A stretch of 23,796 nt of DNA, from assembly GCA_934281565.1 (NCBI GenBank), contig CAKQXI010000025.1, positions 1-23,796 of the forward strand, given 5' to 3'. The stretch comes from an uncultured Prevotella sp. (GTDB lineage: Bacteria; Bacteroidota; Bacteroidia; Bacteroidales; Bacteroidaceae). Each line of letters begins with the position of its first letter. Position 1 is the stretch's first letter. The position numbers and the translations under genes are program-made. Below are positions 1 through 8,526 of this stretch, piece by piece. The notes under the pieces are model-generated. The model saw only the letters and a list, made by a program, of their open reading frames with translations. It was not told where the DNA came from and searched no databases.

Positions 1-4
1 TTAA

Positions 5-466
5 TTATTTATACTGGTTAATATCAATTGCCTTTGGCTTCTGAGCCTCATGCTTGTGCTCTGTGCCATCGTAAATATAGAGGTTGTCCATCAAAGAACG
101 ACCGAGAGGACCCTTTGGCAGCATACCCTTGACAGCGTGACGAAGGATCTTGTCCATTCCATCTGGACGCTTGCGCAACTCAGCCGGGGTATTGAAACGC
201 TGACCACCAGGATAGCCAGTATAACGTGTGTAAACCTTATCTGTCTCTTTCTTACCAGAGAAAACAACCTTAGCGGCGTTGATAATGATTACGTTGTCTC
301 CACAGTCTACGTGAGGTGTGAAGTTTGGTTTGTACTTTCCGCGGAGCAACTTAGCTACCTTAGAGCAGAGACGACCTACAACCTGATCTGTTGCGTCGAT
401 TACAACCCACTCTTTCTTAGCGGTTTCCTTGTTAGCGGAAACAGTCTTGAAACTTAATGTGTCCAT
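5..466 (-). CDS. rplM: 50S ribosomal protein L13
   Basis: This is large-subunit ribosomal protein uL13, 153 residues, slightly longer than the E. coli protein as is usual in Bacteroidota. The family blocks are plain: VIDATDQVVGRLCSKVAKLL near residues 22-41, the lysine-rich RGKYKPNFTPHVDCGD that follows, then TGYPGG and MLPKGPLGR. It binds 23S rRNA early in 50S assembly. The ATG at 464-466 is the only sensible start and is preceded by an A/T-rich stretch without a Shine-Dalgarno, normal for this phylum. In related genomes rpsI (S9) follows directly; here it would lie beyond the left edge. A long structured leader precedes the gene and probably regulates it. Confidence 0.97.
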   Translation of the reverse strand: MDTLSFKTVSANKETAKKEWVVIDATDQVVGRLCSKVAKLLRGKYKPNFTPHVDCGDNVIIINAAKVVFSGKKETDKVYTRYTGYPGGQRFNTPAELRKRPDGMDKILRHAVKGMLPKGPLGRSLMDNLYIYDGTEHKHEAQKPKAIDINQYK

Positions 467-610
467 TTTAAATTTTTAATTTTACTACTAAAAAACGTTT
501 TTAATCTCACTTCTTTGGATAGGTGATTCTCTAACCACGACTCCCGGCCACAAGAGCCACTATTAACACACCATATCCTTGGGGACTCTAAGTGTATCCC
601 CGAAATAATC
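467..610 (-). promoter_or_regulatory. Structured 5' leader of rplM (candidate ribosomal-protein leader)
   Basis: About 145 nt lie between the predicted start site and the rplM ATG and can fold well. Given in plus-strand letters: GGATA (517-521) plus GGTG (522-525) pairs with CACC (569-572) plus TATCC (574-578), leaving one bulged base. Inside, GACTC (539-543) pairs with GAGCC (554-558) with one wobble. A separate hairpin pairs GGGGA (581-585) with TCCCC (597-601). Autoregulatory leaders are well known for ribosomal protein operons, and one has been proposed for L13 in Bacteroidia; I cannot check this sequence against that model. Seen: the pairings. Inferred: control by L13 binding. Confidence 0.6.
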
Positions 611-667
611 GGACTGCAAAATTACACATTTTATTTATATTATGTGTAATGTACAGTCTTGCAGTCC
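611..667 (-). promoter_or_regulatory. Nested inverted repeat containing the probable rplM promoter
   Basis: The outer arms GGACTGCAA (611-619) and TTGCAGTCC (659-667) are perfect 9-bp inverted repeats. Inside them ATTACACAT (621-629) and ATGTGTAAT (642-650) form a second perfect 9-bp pair. On the minus strand TAATTTTG (617-624) fits the Bacteroidota -7 element TAnnTTTG, so the left arms overlap the likely rplM promoter. No good -33 TTTG is visible at the expected distance. The element sits between the end of hsdR and rplM. No T-run follows, so it is a poor intrinsic terminator; an operator is another reading. Confidence 0.5.
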
Positions 668-703
668 ATGCTTTTTATATATTATTAACTATATTTACAT
701 CTT

Positions 704-3343
704 TCATGCTCGAATAACCTCATGCAAGCTGTCTACAAGTTCTCTCATCTTCACCGCCTTATCGCCAAAGATGCTCACCAATGGGAAACCATTGAAAGGT
801 TCTTCGCGAAAGACCTCATAGCTAATATCTCCATTCTCACAGACATAGCTTATCAACTGCCGCAATACATCCTCTTGCTCTGGGTTCAAGTTTTCTATCT
901 TAAGCAAAGCTCCCAACTTTTCCATCCCTTCTTGTATATCAATGCCTATGACACTTCGGATAAAGGCAGCTACATTGCTCCCATAAATCCGATGCCCAAC
1001 CAATTCCTCATAATCTTCCTTTGAGCCCAGTTCTAACCACAAGAGTTTTTCCAATTTACGAATATCATACTTTGACAACTGCTGGAGATACCTTATTTTA
1101 TGAAATACTTCATTGTTATCTTTGTTCTTCATCAGATAGTCTGACACTCGATTTTTATAAACCATAAGACTTGGCATTGGAGCCACATCCACGCCATCCC
1201 TTGTCACATCCTCGATGTCTACCATAAAGGAACTGTCTTGTCCACTCAACAACACAGACATCAAGTCACGGAGTTCCAATCGAACACGTTCCAATTTCCT
1301 TAGTGATAGCTTTTCCCAGAACACTGGCAAGGTTACTTCTTTGATTGCTTCCCATTTTTCCTTGACTTGTGGCACTGAAACCTTTTGAACGAGTGCATTG
1401 ACCATTTCCATCACTTTTCTTTGTGCTTTGTTGGCATTGTATTGGTTGTTGACAACAGACAACTCTAATTGCAACATCAGAAAGTCGAATAGCTTTGCAG
1501 CATGGCTATTCAACGATTGTGGCAGTATTGGAGCTATCTTTTTCTTTAAGTTGGATACATCCTTTGCCGATAGCCTCATCCAAGTATCTTTCTTCTTAAA
1601 ATAGAGCACAGAACTGATTTGTTTTCTCACGACCATCAGCTTTAGGCTCAATGCCACCATCTTACCATATAGTTCACCTTTGAGATTGTCATACATCTGT
1701 TTAGTGAATTCATCTTTCTGAGACAGAACAGACTGCAACTCATATACCAAGTCTACCTTGCTGCAAAAGAGCAGTTCTTCCAGATTCTTTTGTGGTTTTG
1801 CCACATAACCTTTGGCTTTCTTATGGAAGTATTCAAAATTACCTCCCCAATCAAATACCAAGAACTTTTCCTTGTCCTTACCAGGACCAAAGATGCCTTC
1901 TGAAAGACGAGTGCCACGCCCTATCATCTGGTCAAAACTTATCTTCGACCTTACTTGCTTAAAGAATACGAGGTTTAGGATGTCAGGTACATCAACCCCT
2001 GTATCAAGCATATCCACAGACACCGCTATTTGTGGAAGTCTTTCACGAGCCTCGAAATCCATGATGACATTTTCCGTAAACCTTACCGAATAACCTATCA
2101 GTCTGCAATAGTCTGCGCCAAGTTCAGGATAGAGCTTTCTAAATCGCCGCACAATAAGTTTGGCATAGTGATGATCGGCAGCAAAGATAATGGTCTTGCC
2201 TATCTTGTCACCGTCTTCCACCCTCAATCCTTCATCCATCAAGAATTGCAACATTCTGTCTATGGTTCCAACACTATATACATAATGTGCCCAAGTATTC
2301 TCAAACACCTCATAAGGACAGAGATACTTATCTTTCACTGCCATGTCATATTCATAAGAAGAAGTAGGCTTCCCGTTTTCTTCATCAAATAACTCGTATG
2401 TACTCTGCTCTATTTCTTCGCGAGGAGTAGTGGTAAGACCTATCAGCAACGAGTCGAAATAATTGAAGATAGTGCCATACTTGCCAAATATGGAACGATG
2501 AGCCTCGTCTATGATGATCAAGTCGAAGCGACCAATGGAAAAATCTTTCTTATCACTGTCGATATAGTGAATCATCGTCTGGTAAGTGGAAAACATGATG
2601 CGAGCATTCATATCGGGTTCCTTGTTATCGCTCAGCACCGTGGTTGTATGCGAGGGCAACAACTTGGTATAGTTCCTATGGGCTTGGCTTACCAACAAGA
2701 TGCGGTCAGCAAGGAAAAGGATATGCTCTACCCAATTGTTACGAAGCAAGATGTCAGAGATTGCGATGGAGACACGAGTCATTCCTGTACCTGTCGCCAT
2801 CACCAAGAGTCCACGGCGTTGTTTTCGATTGAGTCTCTCACAAATAGCTTTCACTGCTTGTTCCTGATAATATCTCCCTGCGATGCCTTTGTCCACTCTC
2901 ATATCCTTGATTTCGCCACGAGCTTGCCGTTGCCGTAACATCTGAAGGTCTTTTAGACTATGGAAACCATTGATCTTCCTGACAGGATAACCTAATCTGT
3001 CAATGACTTCCACCGTGGAACCATCCGTACAATAAATAACAGGCTTCACATTATATTTTCGTTCCAGACAATCAGCATAGAACTGTGCTTGTCGCCTGCC
3101 TCTCTCTGGGTCTGTCGCGGTAAGCCAAGTTTCTATCACGGCAAGTGGTTTGCCGTCTTCGTCATATAGCACATAATCGACATATCCCCTGCCTGTGCCG
3201 TCAGGCATATCATCCACCTTTATTCCGACACAAGCTCTACTTGGTACTATTAGCCCTTTCTTTTCCACAACCTGCCATCCAGCCTCCTTCAGCAACTGCT
3301 CTACAACCAAGTTGCCGAAATTCCTATTACCTATGCTATACAC
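704..3343 (-). CDS. hsdR: Type I restriction enzyme R subunit, catalytic residues lost
   Basis: This is the translocase/nuclease subunit of a type I restriction system (EcoEI-like subfamily), 879 residues, with a GTG start fixed by an upstream in-frame TAA. Order of domains: PD-(D/E)XK nuclease (about 50-95, D57, E71, QAQFY 85-89), SF2 helicase (Walker A region 184-190, DEAHRSI 279-285, LTTTP 303-307, GVDVPDILNLVFF, QMIGRGTRL) and an EcoEI-type C-terminal domain. Two key residues are missing. The nuclease E-x-K reads ETW (K to W73), and Walker A reads GTGMT (K to M188). The stretch between CPYEVFENT and GTIDRML also looks short for the family, as if tens of residues were deleted in frame. The frame is open throughout. 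It probably cannot cut or translocate DNA; this is inferred from motifs. It has its own promoter. Confidence 0.9.
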   Translation of the reverse strand: MYSIGNRNFGNLVVEQLLKEAGWQVVEKKGLIVPSRACVGIKVDDMPDGTGRGYVDYVLYDEDGKPLAVIETWLTATDPERGRRQAQFYADCLERKYNVKPVIYCTDGSTVEVIDRLGYPVRKINGFHSLKDLQMLRQRQARGEIKDMRVDKGIAGRYYQEQAVKAICERLNRKQRRGLLVMATGTGMTRVSIAISDILLRNNWVEHILFLADRILLVSQAHRNYTKLLPSHTTTVLSDNKEPDMNARIMFSTYQTMIHYIDSDKKDFSIGRFDLIIIDEAHRSIFGKYGTIFNYFDSLLIGLTTTPREEIEQSTYELFDEENGKPTSSYEYDMAVKDKYLCPYEVFENTWAHYVYSVGTIDRMLQFLMDEGLRVEDGDKIGKTIIFAADHHYAKLIVRRFRKLYPELGADYCRLIGYSVRFTENVIMDFEARERLPQIAVSVDMLDTGVDVPDILNLVFFKQVRSKISFDQMIGRGTRLSEGIFGPGKDKEKFLVFDWGGNFEYFHKKAKGYVAKPQKNLEELLFCSKVDLVYELQSVLSQKDEFTKQMYDNLKGELYGKMVALSLKLMVVRKQISSVLYFKKKDTWMRLSAKDVSNLKKKIAPILPQSLNSHAAKLFDFLMLQLELSVVNNQYNANKAQRKVMEMVNALVQKVSVPQVKEKWEAIKEVTLPVFWEKLSLRKLERVRLELRDLMSVLLSGQDSSFMVDIEDVTRDGVDVAPMPSLMVYKNRVSDYLMKNKDNNEVFHKIRYLQQLSKYDIRKLEKLLWLELGSKEDYEELVGHRIYGSNVAAFIRSVIGIDIQEGMEKLGALLKIENLNPEQEDVLRQLISYVCENGDISYEVFREEPFNGFPLVSIFGDKAVKMRELVDSLHEVIRA

Positions 3344-3368
3344 TAAAGGATTACATTAATATTTTTGG

Positions 3369-3400
3369 CAAAGTTACGAAATATTATCATAACTTACAAG
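3369..3400 (-). promoter_or_regulatory. hsdR promoter
   Basis: On the minus strand TAACTTTG (3369-3376) is preceded after exactly 20 nt by TTG (3397-3399). This matches the Bacteroidota promoter and lies in the 72-bp gap between hsdS and hsdR. The predicted start site is about 19 nt before the GTG of hsdR, so hsdR can be transcribed separately from hsdMS. Confidence 0.6.
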
Positions 3401-3415
3401 CATTTCAACTGAATT

Positions 3416-4549
3416 TTAGCCGAAATACTTATCCTCTGTAGCGGCAAGAAGTTCTTGTGTTTCTGTCATGGATACAGCCACCTTGTCCTTTATCTTCTCT
3501 ATCTCCAAGATACGGGAGGCGAACTGCTGTTGAAGCGACAGAGGAGGGACAGGTATCTTCAAGCTGCCTAACTTCTTTAGATTGATGTTCTTTTGTCCTA
3601 CGGCTGGCGCTTCTTCTTCCAAGATTTTTTGTAAACAAGAGAAGATGAAATACATATATACATTATTGCACAGTTGGTCATTGCTGATAAAACCAGCTAC
3701 ACTATCTGGGAAACAAGCCTTGAATGTCAGGATAGCGCACTTGCCAATGTTTGCAGCGACCGTTATACACAATGTTCCCTTTTCCCAAACCCTGCTCTGT
3801 GCTATTCCCAACGCTGAATAGGTTGAGTTATATGTCTTCAGATACATACCAGCATTGGCTACATCACTCGTCTGGATAAGTGGCATTGTTCCCCCTAACA
3901 ACTCTGGTGCGTTTCTGGGGCGATGGGTAGACACGCCACGAGCCAGTATTCCCAGTTTCTCCAACTTTTCCACTCGCCATTCCTTGGTATTCTCCACTGG
4001 GTCGCCAAACATATCATAGAAGATAGATTGACCGAGCTTGTCCAGATCTTCCAGTTGCATCCGCTTCTTTTCTATAATAGTATTCAGCAAATCCAGCTCT
4101 TTCACTATGGTCTGTTGTGCGGAGAGCGGAGGAAATGGGATCTCAATTGTATTGAAATAGCTCTTTTTGATATGTTTCATGGTGGCTCCATGGGCAAAGC
4201 GCACCATTTCCTCCAGCTTCGAGGCAACGGCATATTTGAAGAAGAACTTATTGATCTTTTTCTTGTCAAAGACTACCTTGAATATATGTTGGTTTAAAAG
4301 AGCCTTTCCTCTTTTCCATTCATAAATACCTATGCTTGCAGACCAAGAAACCAAGATGTCTCCACGGTGTATGACATATCGATCGTCCACCGTACCAGCA
4401 TAATAATTATAAGGAGCTGACTCTTTGTTTAGGTTCTGAATTCTGACTATTGGCAACCCTACTTCTCCCCATTGATTCGGTTTAAATGCAAATCCGTTTA
4501 CATAAGTTGCTATCTCGCCCAGCTTTTTATACTTCCAATCTTCCTTCAT
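3416..4549 (-). CDS. hsdS: Type I restriction-modification specificity subunit S
   Basis: This is the DNA-recognition subunit, 377 residues, which pairs with HsdM for methylation and with HsdR for restriction. It has the normal two-fold design: target recognition domain 1 (about 1-136), central conserved region starting IPFPPLSAQQ (137-146) with a long helix up to IFYDMFGDP (176-184), target recognition domain 2 (about 190-331), and a second conserved region IPVPPLSLQQQF (332-343) ending in a helix and EDKYFG. The two conserved regions echo each other, as expected. It starts 11 bp after the hsdM stop, so the two are co-transcribed. The two recognition domains are unrelated in sequence, implying a bipartite asymmetric target; the target itself cannot be read from the sequence. 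Confidence 0.93.
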   Translation of the reverse strand: MKEDWKYKKLGEIATYVNGFAFKPNQWGEVGLPIVRIQNLNKESAPYNYYAGTVDDRYVIHRGDILVSWSASIGIYEWKRGKALLNQHIFKVVFDKKKINKFFFKYAVASKLEEMVRFAHGATMKHIKKSYFNTIEIPFPPLSAQQTIVKELDLLNTIIEKKRMQLEDLDKLGQSIFYDMFGDPVENTKEWRVEKLEKLGILARGVSTHRPRNAPELLGGTMPLIQTSDVANAGMYLKTYNSTYSALGIAQSRVWEKGTLCITVAANIGKCAILTFKACFPDSVAGFISNDQLCNNVYMYFIFSCLQKILEEEAPAVGQKNINLKKLGSLKIPVPPLSLQQQFASRILEIEKIKDKVAVSMTETQELLAATEDKYFG

Positions 4550-4560
4550 TGCTTGTCTGT

Positions 4561-6054
4561 CTATAAGAACTTTTTCTTGTATTGTCTCACCAGTTTCACA
4601 ATATCTTCTTCCTGCTGCTCGATGCGAGAAAAGATAATATCTGGAGCCTCATGCTCTACGTGCTCTCGCTCCATCTCACGATATTTGTTGAACGAAAGGT
4701 CATAACCATTCTCCCTAATCTCTTTCACTGGTACAAAGAAACTCTGTGACTTGCGAGAACGTGAAGTCTCATTCCTTAAGTTTTCCCATCGGTACAAGAC
4801 ATCGGGTATGTCGTTTTCCTTGCACTCCGTCCGCTTTTGGTCGAGTGTATAACCATCAGACTTCATCTTATAGAACCATACATTGTCCGTTCCTCCCGTA
4901 TTGGTCTTGGTGAAGACAAGCACTGCCGTACATACTCCTGAATAAGGCTGGAACACGCCCGATGGCAAAGAGATGACTGCACGCAAACATTGGTGGTCTA
5001 CGATTTCCTTGCGGATAGCTAAATGTCCTTTTGTTGAACCAAAGAGCACGCCGTCAGGCACAATGGAAGCACAACGCCCACCTATCTCCAACGTGCGAAC
5101 AAAGAGAGCAAGGAATAGCAATTCCGTCTTATTTGTATTTGCGGTGGCAAGAAGGCTTTTGCTGATTGTTTCCTTGTCGATGCTACCTGTAAAAGGAGGG
5201 TTAGCCATGATGACCGAATAACAACCACTGTCTTTGTTATCTTGGGAAACAGAATCCTGCTTTTGGATATGTGGATTGGTGATACCGTGCAAGAGCATAT
5301 TCATCGCTCCGATGCGAAGCATGGTCTCGTCGGTGTCGTAGCCTGTGAACATGGTGGAGTCATAACGCTTCTTGAACTCCACGTTGAGAAGTTCTTTCTT
5401 GTAATGCTCTTTCACATAACGCGCTGCCGCCATCAGAAAACCAGCGGAACCCATCGCTGGGTCGCAGATTACATCATTTGGTGTAGGTTTCACTAAGTTC
5501 ACAATCAAGTTGATGATATGGCGAGGTGTACGAAACTGACCGTTGTTTCCACTTGCCGCCATCTTTCTAAGTACATATTCATATACATCGCCCATGGCAT
5601 CACGGTTGTTCATGTCCAGCGCATTGATGCCATCCACTATTTTCTGCAACTTGCGAGCATCGTTCACCAAGAATATCGCATTCTTCATGTATTTGCCGTA
5701 TGCCGACTCTCGCATACCTCCTATGTTCTTGATGAAGACAAAGACATTTTGGCTTATCATACGATACATATTGTCCGAACTGGTATGCAGGAACACGTTC
5801 CAACGCATACTCTGATAAGGCACGTCCTCGTTTGTCTCTGGATTATGCCACATACCTGCCGGGAACACAGGGTCCTTGACCTCGTATCCCAACAACGCTG
5901 CGTTTCCTTCCTCCTGTCGCTGCTTGTCATCAAGCATCTTCATGAAGAAAAGATAAGTCATTTGTTCCAACACTGTGATAGGATTGGTCACGCCTACCGT
6001 CCAGAATGTGTCCCATATCTGGTCTATCTTGTTTTTGATCTCACCTGTTACCAT
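4561..6054 (-). CDS. hsdM: Type I restriction-modification DNA methyltransferase subunit M
   Basis: This is an N6-adenine methyltransferase, 497 residues from the chosen start. The N-terminal HsdM helical domain begins KIDQIWDTFW. The S-adenosylmethionine motif is DPAMGSAGFL (198-207) and the catalytic motif IV is NPPF (285-288). Both look functional. The frame stays open upstream to 6114, but those codons overlap a near-perfect promoter (6084-6115), so the ATG at 6052-6054 is the true start. With hsdS it forms a complete methyltransferase. Because HsdR looks inactive, the locus may act only as a methylation system. Confidence 0.94.
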   Translation of the reverse strand: MVTGEIKNKIDQIWDTFWTVGVTNPITVLEQMTYLFFMKMLDDKQRQEEGNAALLGYEVKDPVFPAGMWHNPETNEDVPYQSMRWNVFLHTSSDNMYRMISQNVFVFIKNIGGMRESAYGKYMKNAIFLVNDARKLQKIVDGINALDMNNRDAMGDVYEYVLRKMAASGNNGQFRTPRHIINLIVNLVKPTPNDVICDPAMGSAGFLMAAARYVKEHYKKELLNVEFKKRYDSTMFTGYDTDETMLRIGAMNMLLHGITNPHIQKQDSVSQDNKDSGCYSVIMANPPFTGSIDKETISKSLLATANTNKTELLFLALFVRTLEIGGRCASIVPDGVLFGSTKGHLAIRKEIVDHQCLRAVISLPSGVFQPYSGVCTAVLVFTKTNTGGTDNVWFYKMKSDGYTLDQKRTECKENDIPDVLYRWENLRNETSRSRKSQSFFVPVKEIRENGYDLSFNKYREMEREHVEHEAPDIIFSRIEQQEEDIVKLVRQYKKKFL

Positions 6055-6083
6055 TTCATATTGATTAGAATGTACGATAGTTG

Positions 6084-6115
6084 CAAATATACTACTTTTA
6101 TACGAAAGCAGCAAA
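6084..6115 (-). promoter_or_regulatory. hsdMS promoter
   Basis: On the minus strand TTTG (6112-6115), 20 nt, TATATTTG (6084-6091): a full match to the Bacteroidota consensus. It starts a transcript about 25 nt ahead of the hsdM ATG and excludes the upstream in-frame ATG. Confidence 0.8.
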
Positions 6116-6136
6116 CTTTCGTTCTATTATTTATAC

Positions 6137-6173
6137 AAAAAGCCCAGCCTTTCTTTCACAAGAAAAACTGGGC
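6137..6173 (-). terminator. Intrinsic terminator of glnN
   Basis: On the minus strand GCCCAG (6168-6173) pairs with CTGGGC (6142-6147). Inside, the TTTTTCTT side of the arm can extend the stem with AAGAAAGG, and a run of five T follows at 6137-6141. It lies about 24 bp after the glnN stop and separates glnN from hsdM. Confidence 0.85.
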
Positions 6174-6196
6174 AAAAGTATTTAGATCCCAAAAAA

Positions 6197-8386
6197 TTAT
6201 CTGATAAATAGCAACTCACGATACTTTGGCAATGTCCAAAGTTCATCAGCTACCAGCAATTCGAGCTTGTCTATCTGATAACGGATTTCCTCCATCTTTG
6301 GAGCAACGGTATCATGATAAGCAATGGCTTTCTCACGCTCGTTCTCTATCTTGTTGGCTACCTTACGAGCATTGACCAAGGTCTCCACGCCACGCTCGAT
6401 AGTCTCTGTACGCTCTGCGATTTCCTTGATGATCTTCACATTGCGAGCTGTCAATGCCTTGCCTTCCTCACCACCGAAGATGTTTATCATACCCTCCACG
6501 TTCTTAGCCAAACGACTCTGGTAATGAGTAGCTACAGGAATGATATGGTTCATGGAAAGGTCGCCCATCACACGAGCCTCGATTTGTATCTTCTTGGTAT
6601 AAGTTTCCCATTTCACTTCATTGCGAGCTCTCAACTCGCTCTCAGACATCACATTGGTCTTATCAAACATCTTGATGCTGTCTTCGTCCAAGTAACGGTC
6701 GAAGACCACAGGGCAAGAAGCCTCGCAATCCAAGCCTCGTTTCGCTGCTTCTTCTTTCCAGTCATCACTATACCCATTGCCGTCAAAGCGGATAGGCTTG
6801 CAAGTCTTGATGTCCTCACGTACTACATCTATGATAGCGGAAGTCTGGTCTTCTCCTTTCTCTATAAGAGCATCCACACGCTCCTTGAAGTTCTCCAATG
6901 CTTCTGCAACAGCAGCATTCAATACTATCAAAGAAGAAGCACAGTTTGCCTCCGAGCCTACGGCACGGAACTCGAAGCGATTACCCGTAAAGGCAAAAGG
7001 AGAAGTACGGTTGCGGTCGGTGTTGTCTATCATTAGCTCTGGTATCTCCGGGATGTCCAGTTCCATACCTTTCTTTCCTGCAAGGGCAAAGAGTTCTTCC
7101 TTATCTGCCTTTTCTATATGGTCGAGCAAGTCAGTGAGCTGCTTTCCCAAGAATGAGGAAATGATGGCTGGTGGAGCTTCGTTTGCACCAAGACGATGGG
7201 CGTTGGTCGCACTCATGATGGATGCTTTCAACAATCCATTGTGTTTATAGACTCCCATCAAGGTTTCTACGATAAATACAACGAAACGGAGGTTGTCCTC
7301 TGGGGTCTTGCCTGCTGCATGGAGCAAGATGCCACTATCGGTGGTAAGGCTCCAGTTGTTATGCTTGCCCGATCCATTCACACCTGCAAATGGTTTCTCA
7401 TGGAGCAATACACGGAAACTATGCTTATGGGCTACTCGTTTCATCAAGCTCATCAAGAGCATATTATGGTCTACGGCAAGATTGCATTCCTCATAAATAG
7501 GTGCTAACTCAAACTGGTTTGGAGCTACCTCGTTATGACGAGTCTTGCAAGGAATTCCAAGTTCGAGAGCCTGTATCTCCAAGTCTTTCATAAATGCCTG
7601 TACACGCTCTGGGATGGTACCAAAGTAATGGTCATCCATCTGCTGGTTCTTGGCACTGTCATGTCCCATCAGGGTTCTTCCTGTCAGCATCAAGTCTGGA
7701 CGGGCAGAGTAAAGACTTTCATCTACAAGGAAATATTCTTGTTCCCAACCAAGGTTGGTTTGTACTTTCTTGACATCTGGATAGAAGTAATGGCACACCT
7801 CGGTGGCTGCCTCGCTCAATGTATGGAGCGAACGAAGCAAAGGAGCCTTGTAATCCAAGGCTTCACCTGTATAAGAGATAAAGATTGTAGGGATGCAAAG
7901 TGTATCATCGATGATGAACACTGGTGATGTTGGATCCCATGCTGAATAGCCACGAGCCTCAAAGGTGTTGCGGATACCACCGTTAGGGAAAGAGCTGGCA
8001 TCTGGTTCCTGCTGTACGAGCAACTTACCTGAGAATTCCTCTATCATACCGCCCTTGCCATCGTGTTCTACAAAAGCATCATGCTTCTCGGCAGTACCCT
8101 CAGTAAGAGGCTGGAACCAGTGGGTATAGTGAGTTACGCCATTTTCTTCCGCCCACAGTTTCATACCAGCAGCCACGGCATCGGCAATGGAACGATCCAG
8201 ACGAGTACCGTTGTCTATCACATCTATCAGTTTCTCGTAAACATCGGATGGAAGATACTTGTACATCTTCTGACGGTTGAATACGTACTTGGCAAAATAC
8301 TCCGATGGTCTTACTTTTGGAGTATCCACCTCTACAGGTCTTTTCTTGAAAGCCTCAGCTACAACCTCAAATCTTAAATTAGCCAT
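6197..8386 (-). CDS. glnN: Glutamine synthetase type III
   Basis: This is ATP-dependent ammonium assimilation into glutamine by the GSIII family typical of Bacteroidales; the 729 residues from the chosen start equal the usual family length. Conserved blocks include KTRHNEVAPNQFELAPIYEE, KPFAGVNGSGKHNNWSL and NRTSPFAFTGNRFEFRAVGS, which carry the glutamate/metal and nucleotide-site residues. An in-frame ATG exists at 8482, but the extra 32 residues overlap the promoter at 8419-8449, and MANLRFEVV at 8384-8386 matches the family N-terminus. It is monocistronic, with its own promoter and terminator. It is a housekeeping gene that marks the left edge of the accessory region. Confidence 0.97.
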   Translation of the reverse strand: MANLRFEVVAEAFKKRPVEVDTPKVRPSEYFAKYVFNRQKMYKYLPSDVYEKLIDVIDNGTRLDRSIADAVAAGMKLWAEENGVTHYTHWFQPLTEGTAEKHDAFVEHDGKGGMIEEFSGKLLVQQEPDASSFPNGGIRNTFEARGYSAWDPTSPVFIIDDTLCIPTIFISYTGEALDYKAPLLRSLHTLSEAATEVCHYFYPDVKKVQTNLGWEQEYFLVDESLYSARPDLMLTGRTLMGHDSAKNQQMDDHYFGTIPERVQAFMKDLEIQALELGIPCKTRHNEVAPNQFELAPIYEECNLAVDHNMLLMSLMKRVAHKHSFRVLLHEKPFAGVNGSGKHNNWSLTTDSGILLHAAGKTPEDNLRFVVFIVETLMGVYKHNGLLKASIMSATNAHRLGANEAPPAIISSFLGKQLTDLLDHIEKADKEELFALAGKKGMELDIPEIPELMIDNTDRNRTSPFAFTGNRFEFRAVGSEANCASSLIVLNAAVAEALENFKERVDALIEKGEDQTSAIIDVVREDIKTCKPIRFDGNGYSDDWKEEAAKRGLDCEASCPVVFDRYLDEDSIKMFDKTNVMSESELRARNEVKWETYTKKIQIEARVMGDLSMNHIIPVATHYQSRLAKNVEGMINIFGGEEGKALTARNVKIIKEIAERTETIERGVETLVNARKVANKIENEREKAIAYHDTVAPKMEEIRYQIDKLELLVADELWTLPKYRELLFIR

Positions 8387-8418
8387 TCTTTTATCGTTAT
8401 TAATTAAGTTTGCGAGTG

Positions 8419-8449
8419 CAAAGATACAGCAAAATGACAGAAGAACAAA
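8419..8449 (-). promoter_or_regulatory. glnN promoter
   Basis: On the minus strand TTTG (8446-8449), 19 nt, TATCTTTG (8419-8426). The predicted start site is about 25 nt upstream of the glnN ATG. Confidence 0.8.
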
Positions 8450-8479
8450 ACAAAAAAGGGAAAAATACGCTTTTTCTTG

Positions 8480-8516
8480 CAAGATTAAAATCTTTTTGTT
8501 ACTTTTGCTAATCTTG
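8480..8516 (-). other. Inverted repeat downstream of abiEii
   Basis: CAAGATTA (8480-8487) and TAATCTTG (8509-8516) are perfect 8-bp inverted repeats with a 21-nt loop, starting 11 bp after the abiEii stop. No T-run follows on the minus strand, so it is at best a weak terminator or an mRNA 3' stabiliser. Confidence 0.3.
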
Positions 8517-8526
8517 TCACTTACCT

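Noticed and set aside
3416..4549. Phase-variable (invertible) hsdS locus
   Set aside because: Only one hsdS copy, no long inverted repeats around it and no recombinase gene nearby.
6055..6114. Upstream in-frame start of hsdM
   Set aside because: The added codons overlap a near-perfect promoter and are unlike the HsdM N-terminus.
5518..7036. Long plus-strand open frames of 228 and 240 codons
   Set aside because: They lie opposite hsdM and glnN, have no recognisable motifs and no promoter; they are mirror frames of the real genes.
8387..8482. 32-residue hydrophobic N-terminal extension of glutamine synthetase
   Set aside because: It overlaps the glnN promoter; the shorter form has the exact family length.
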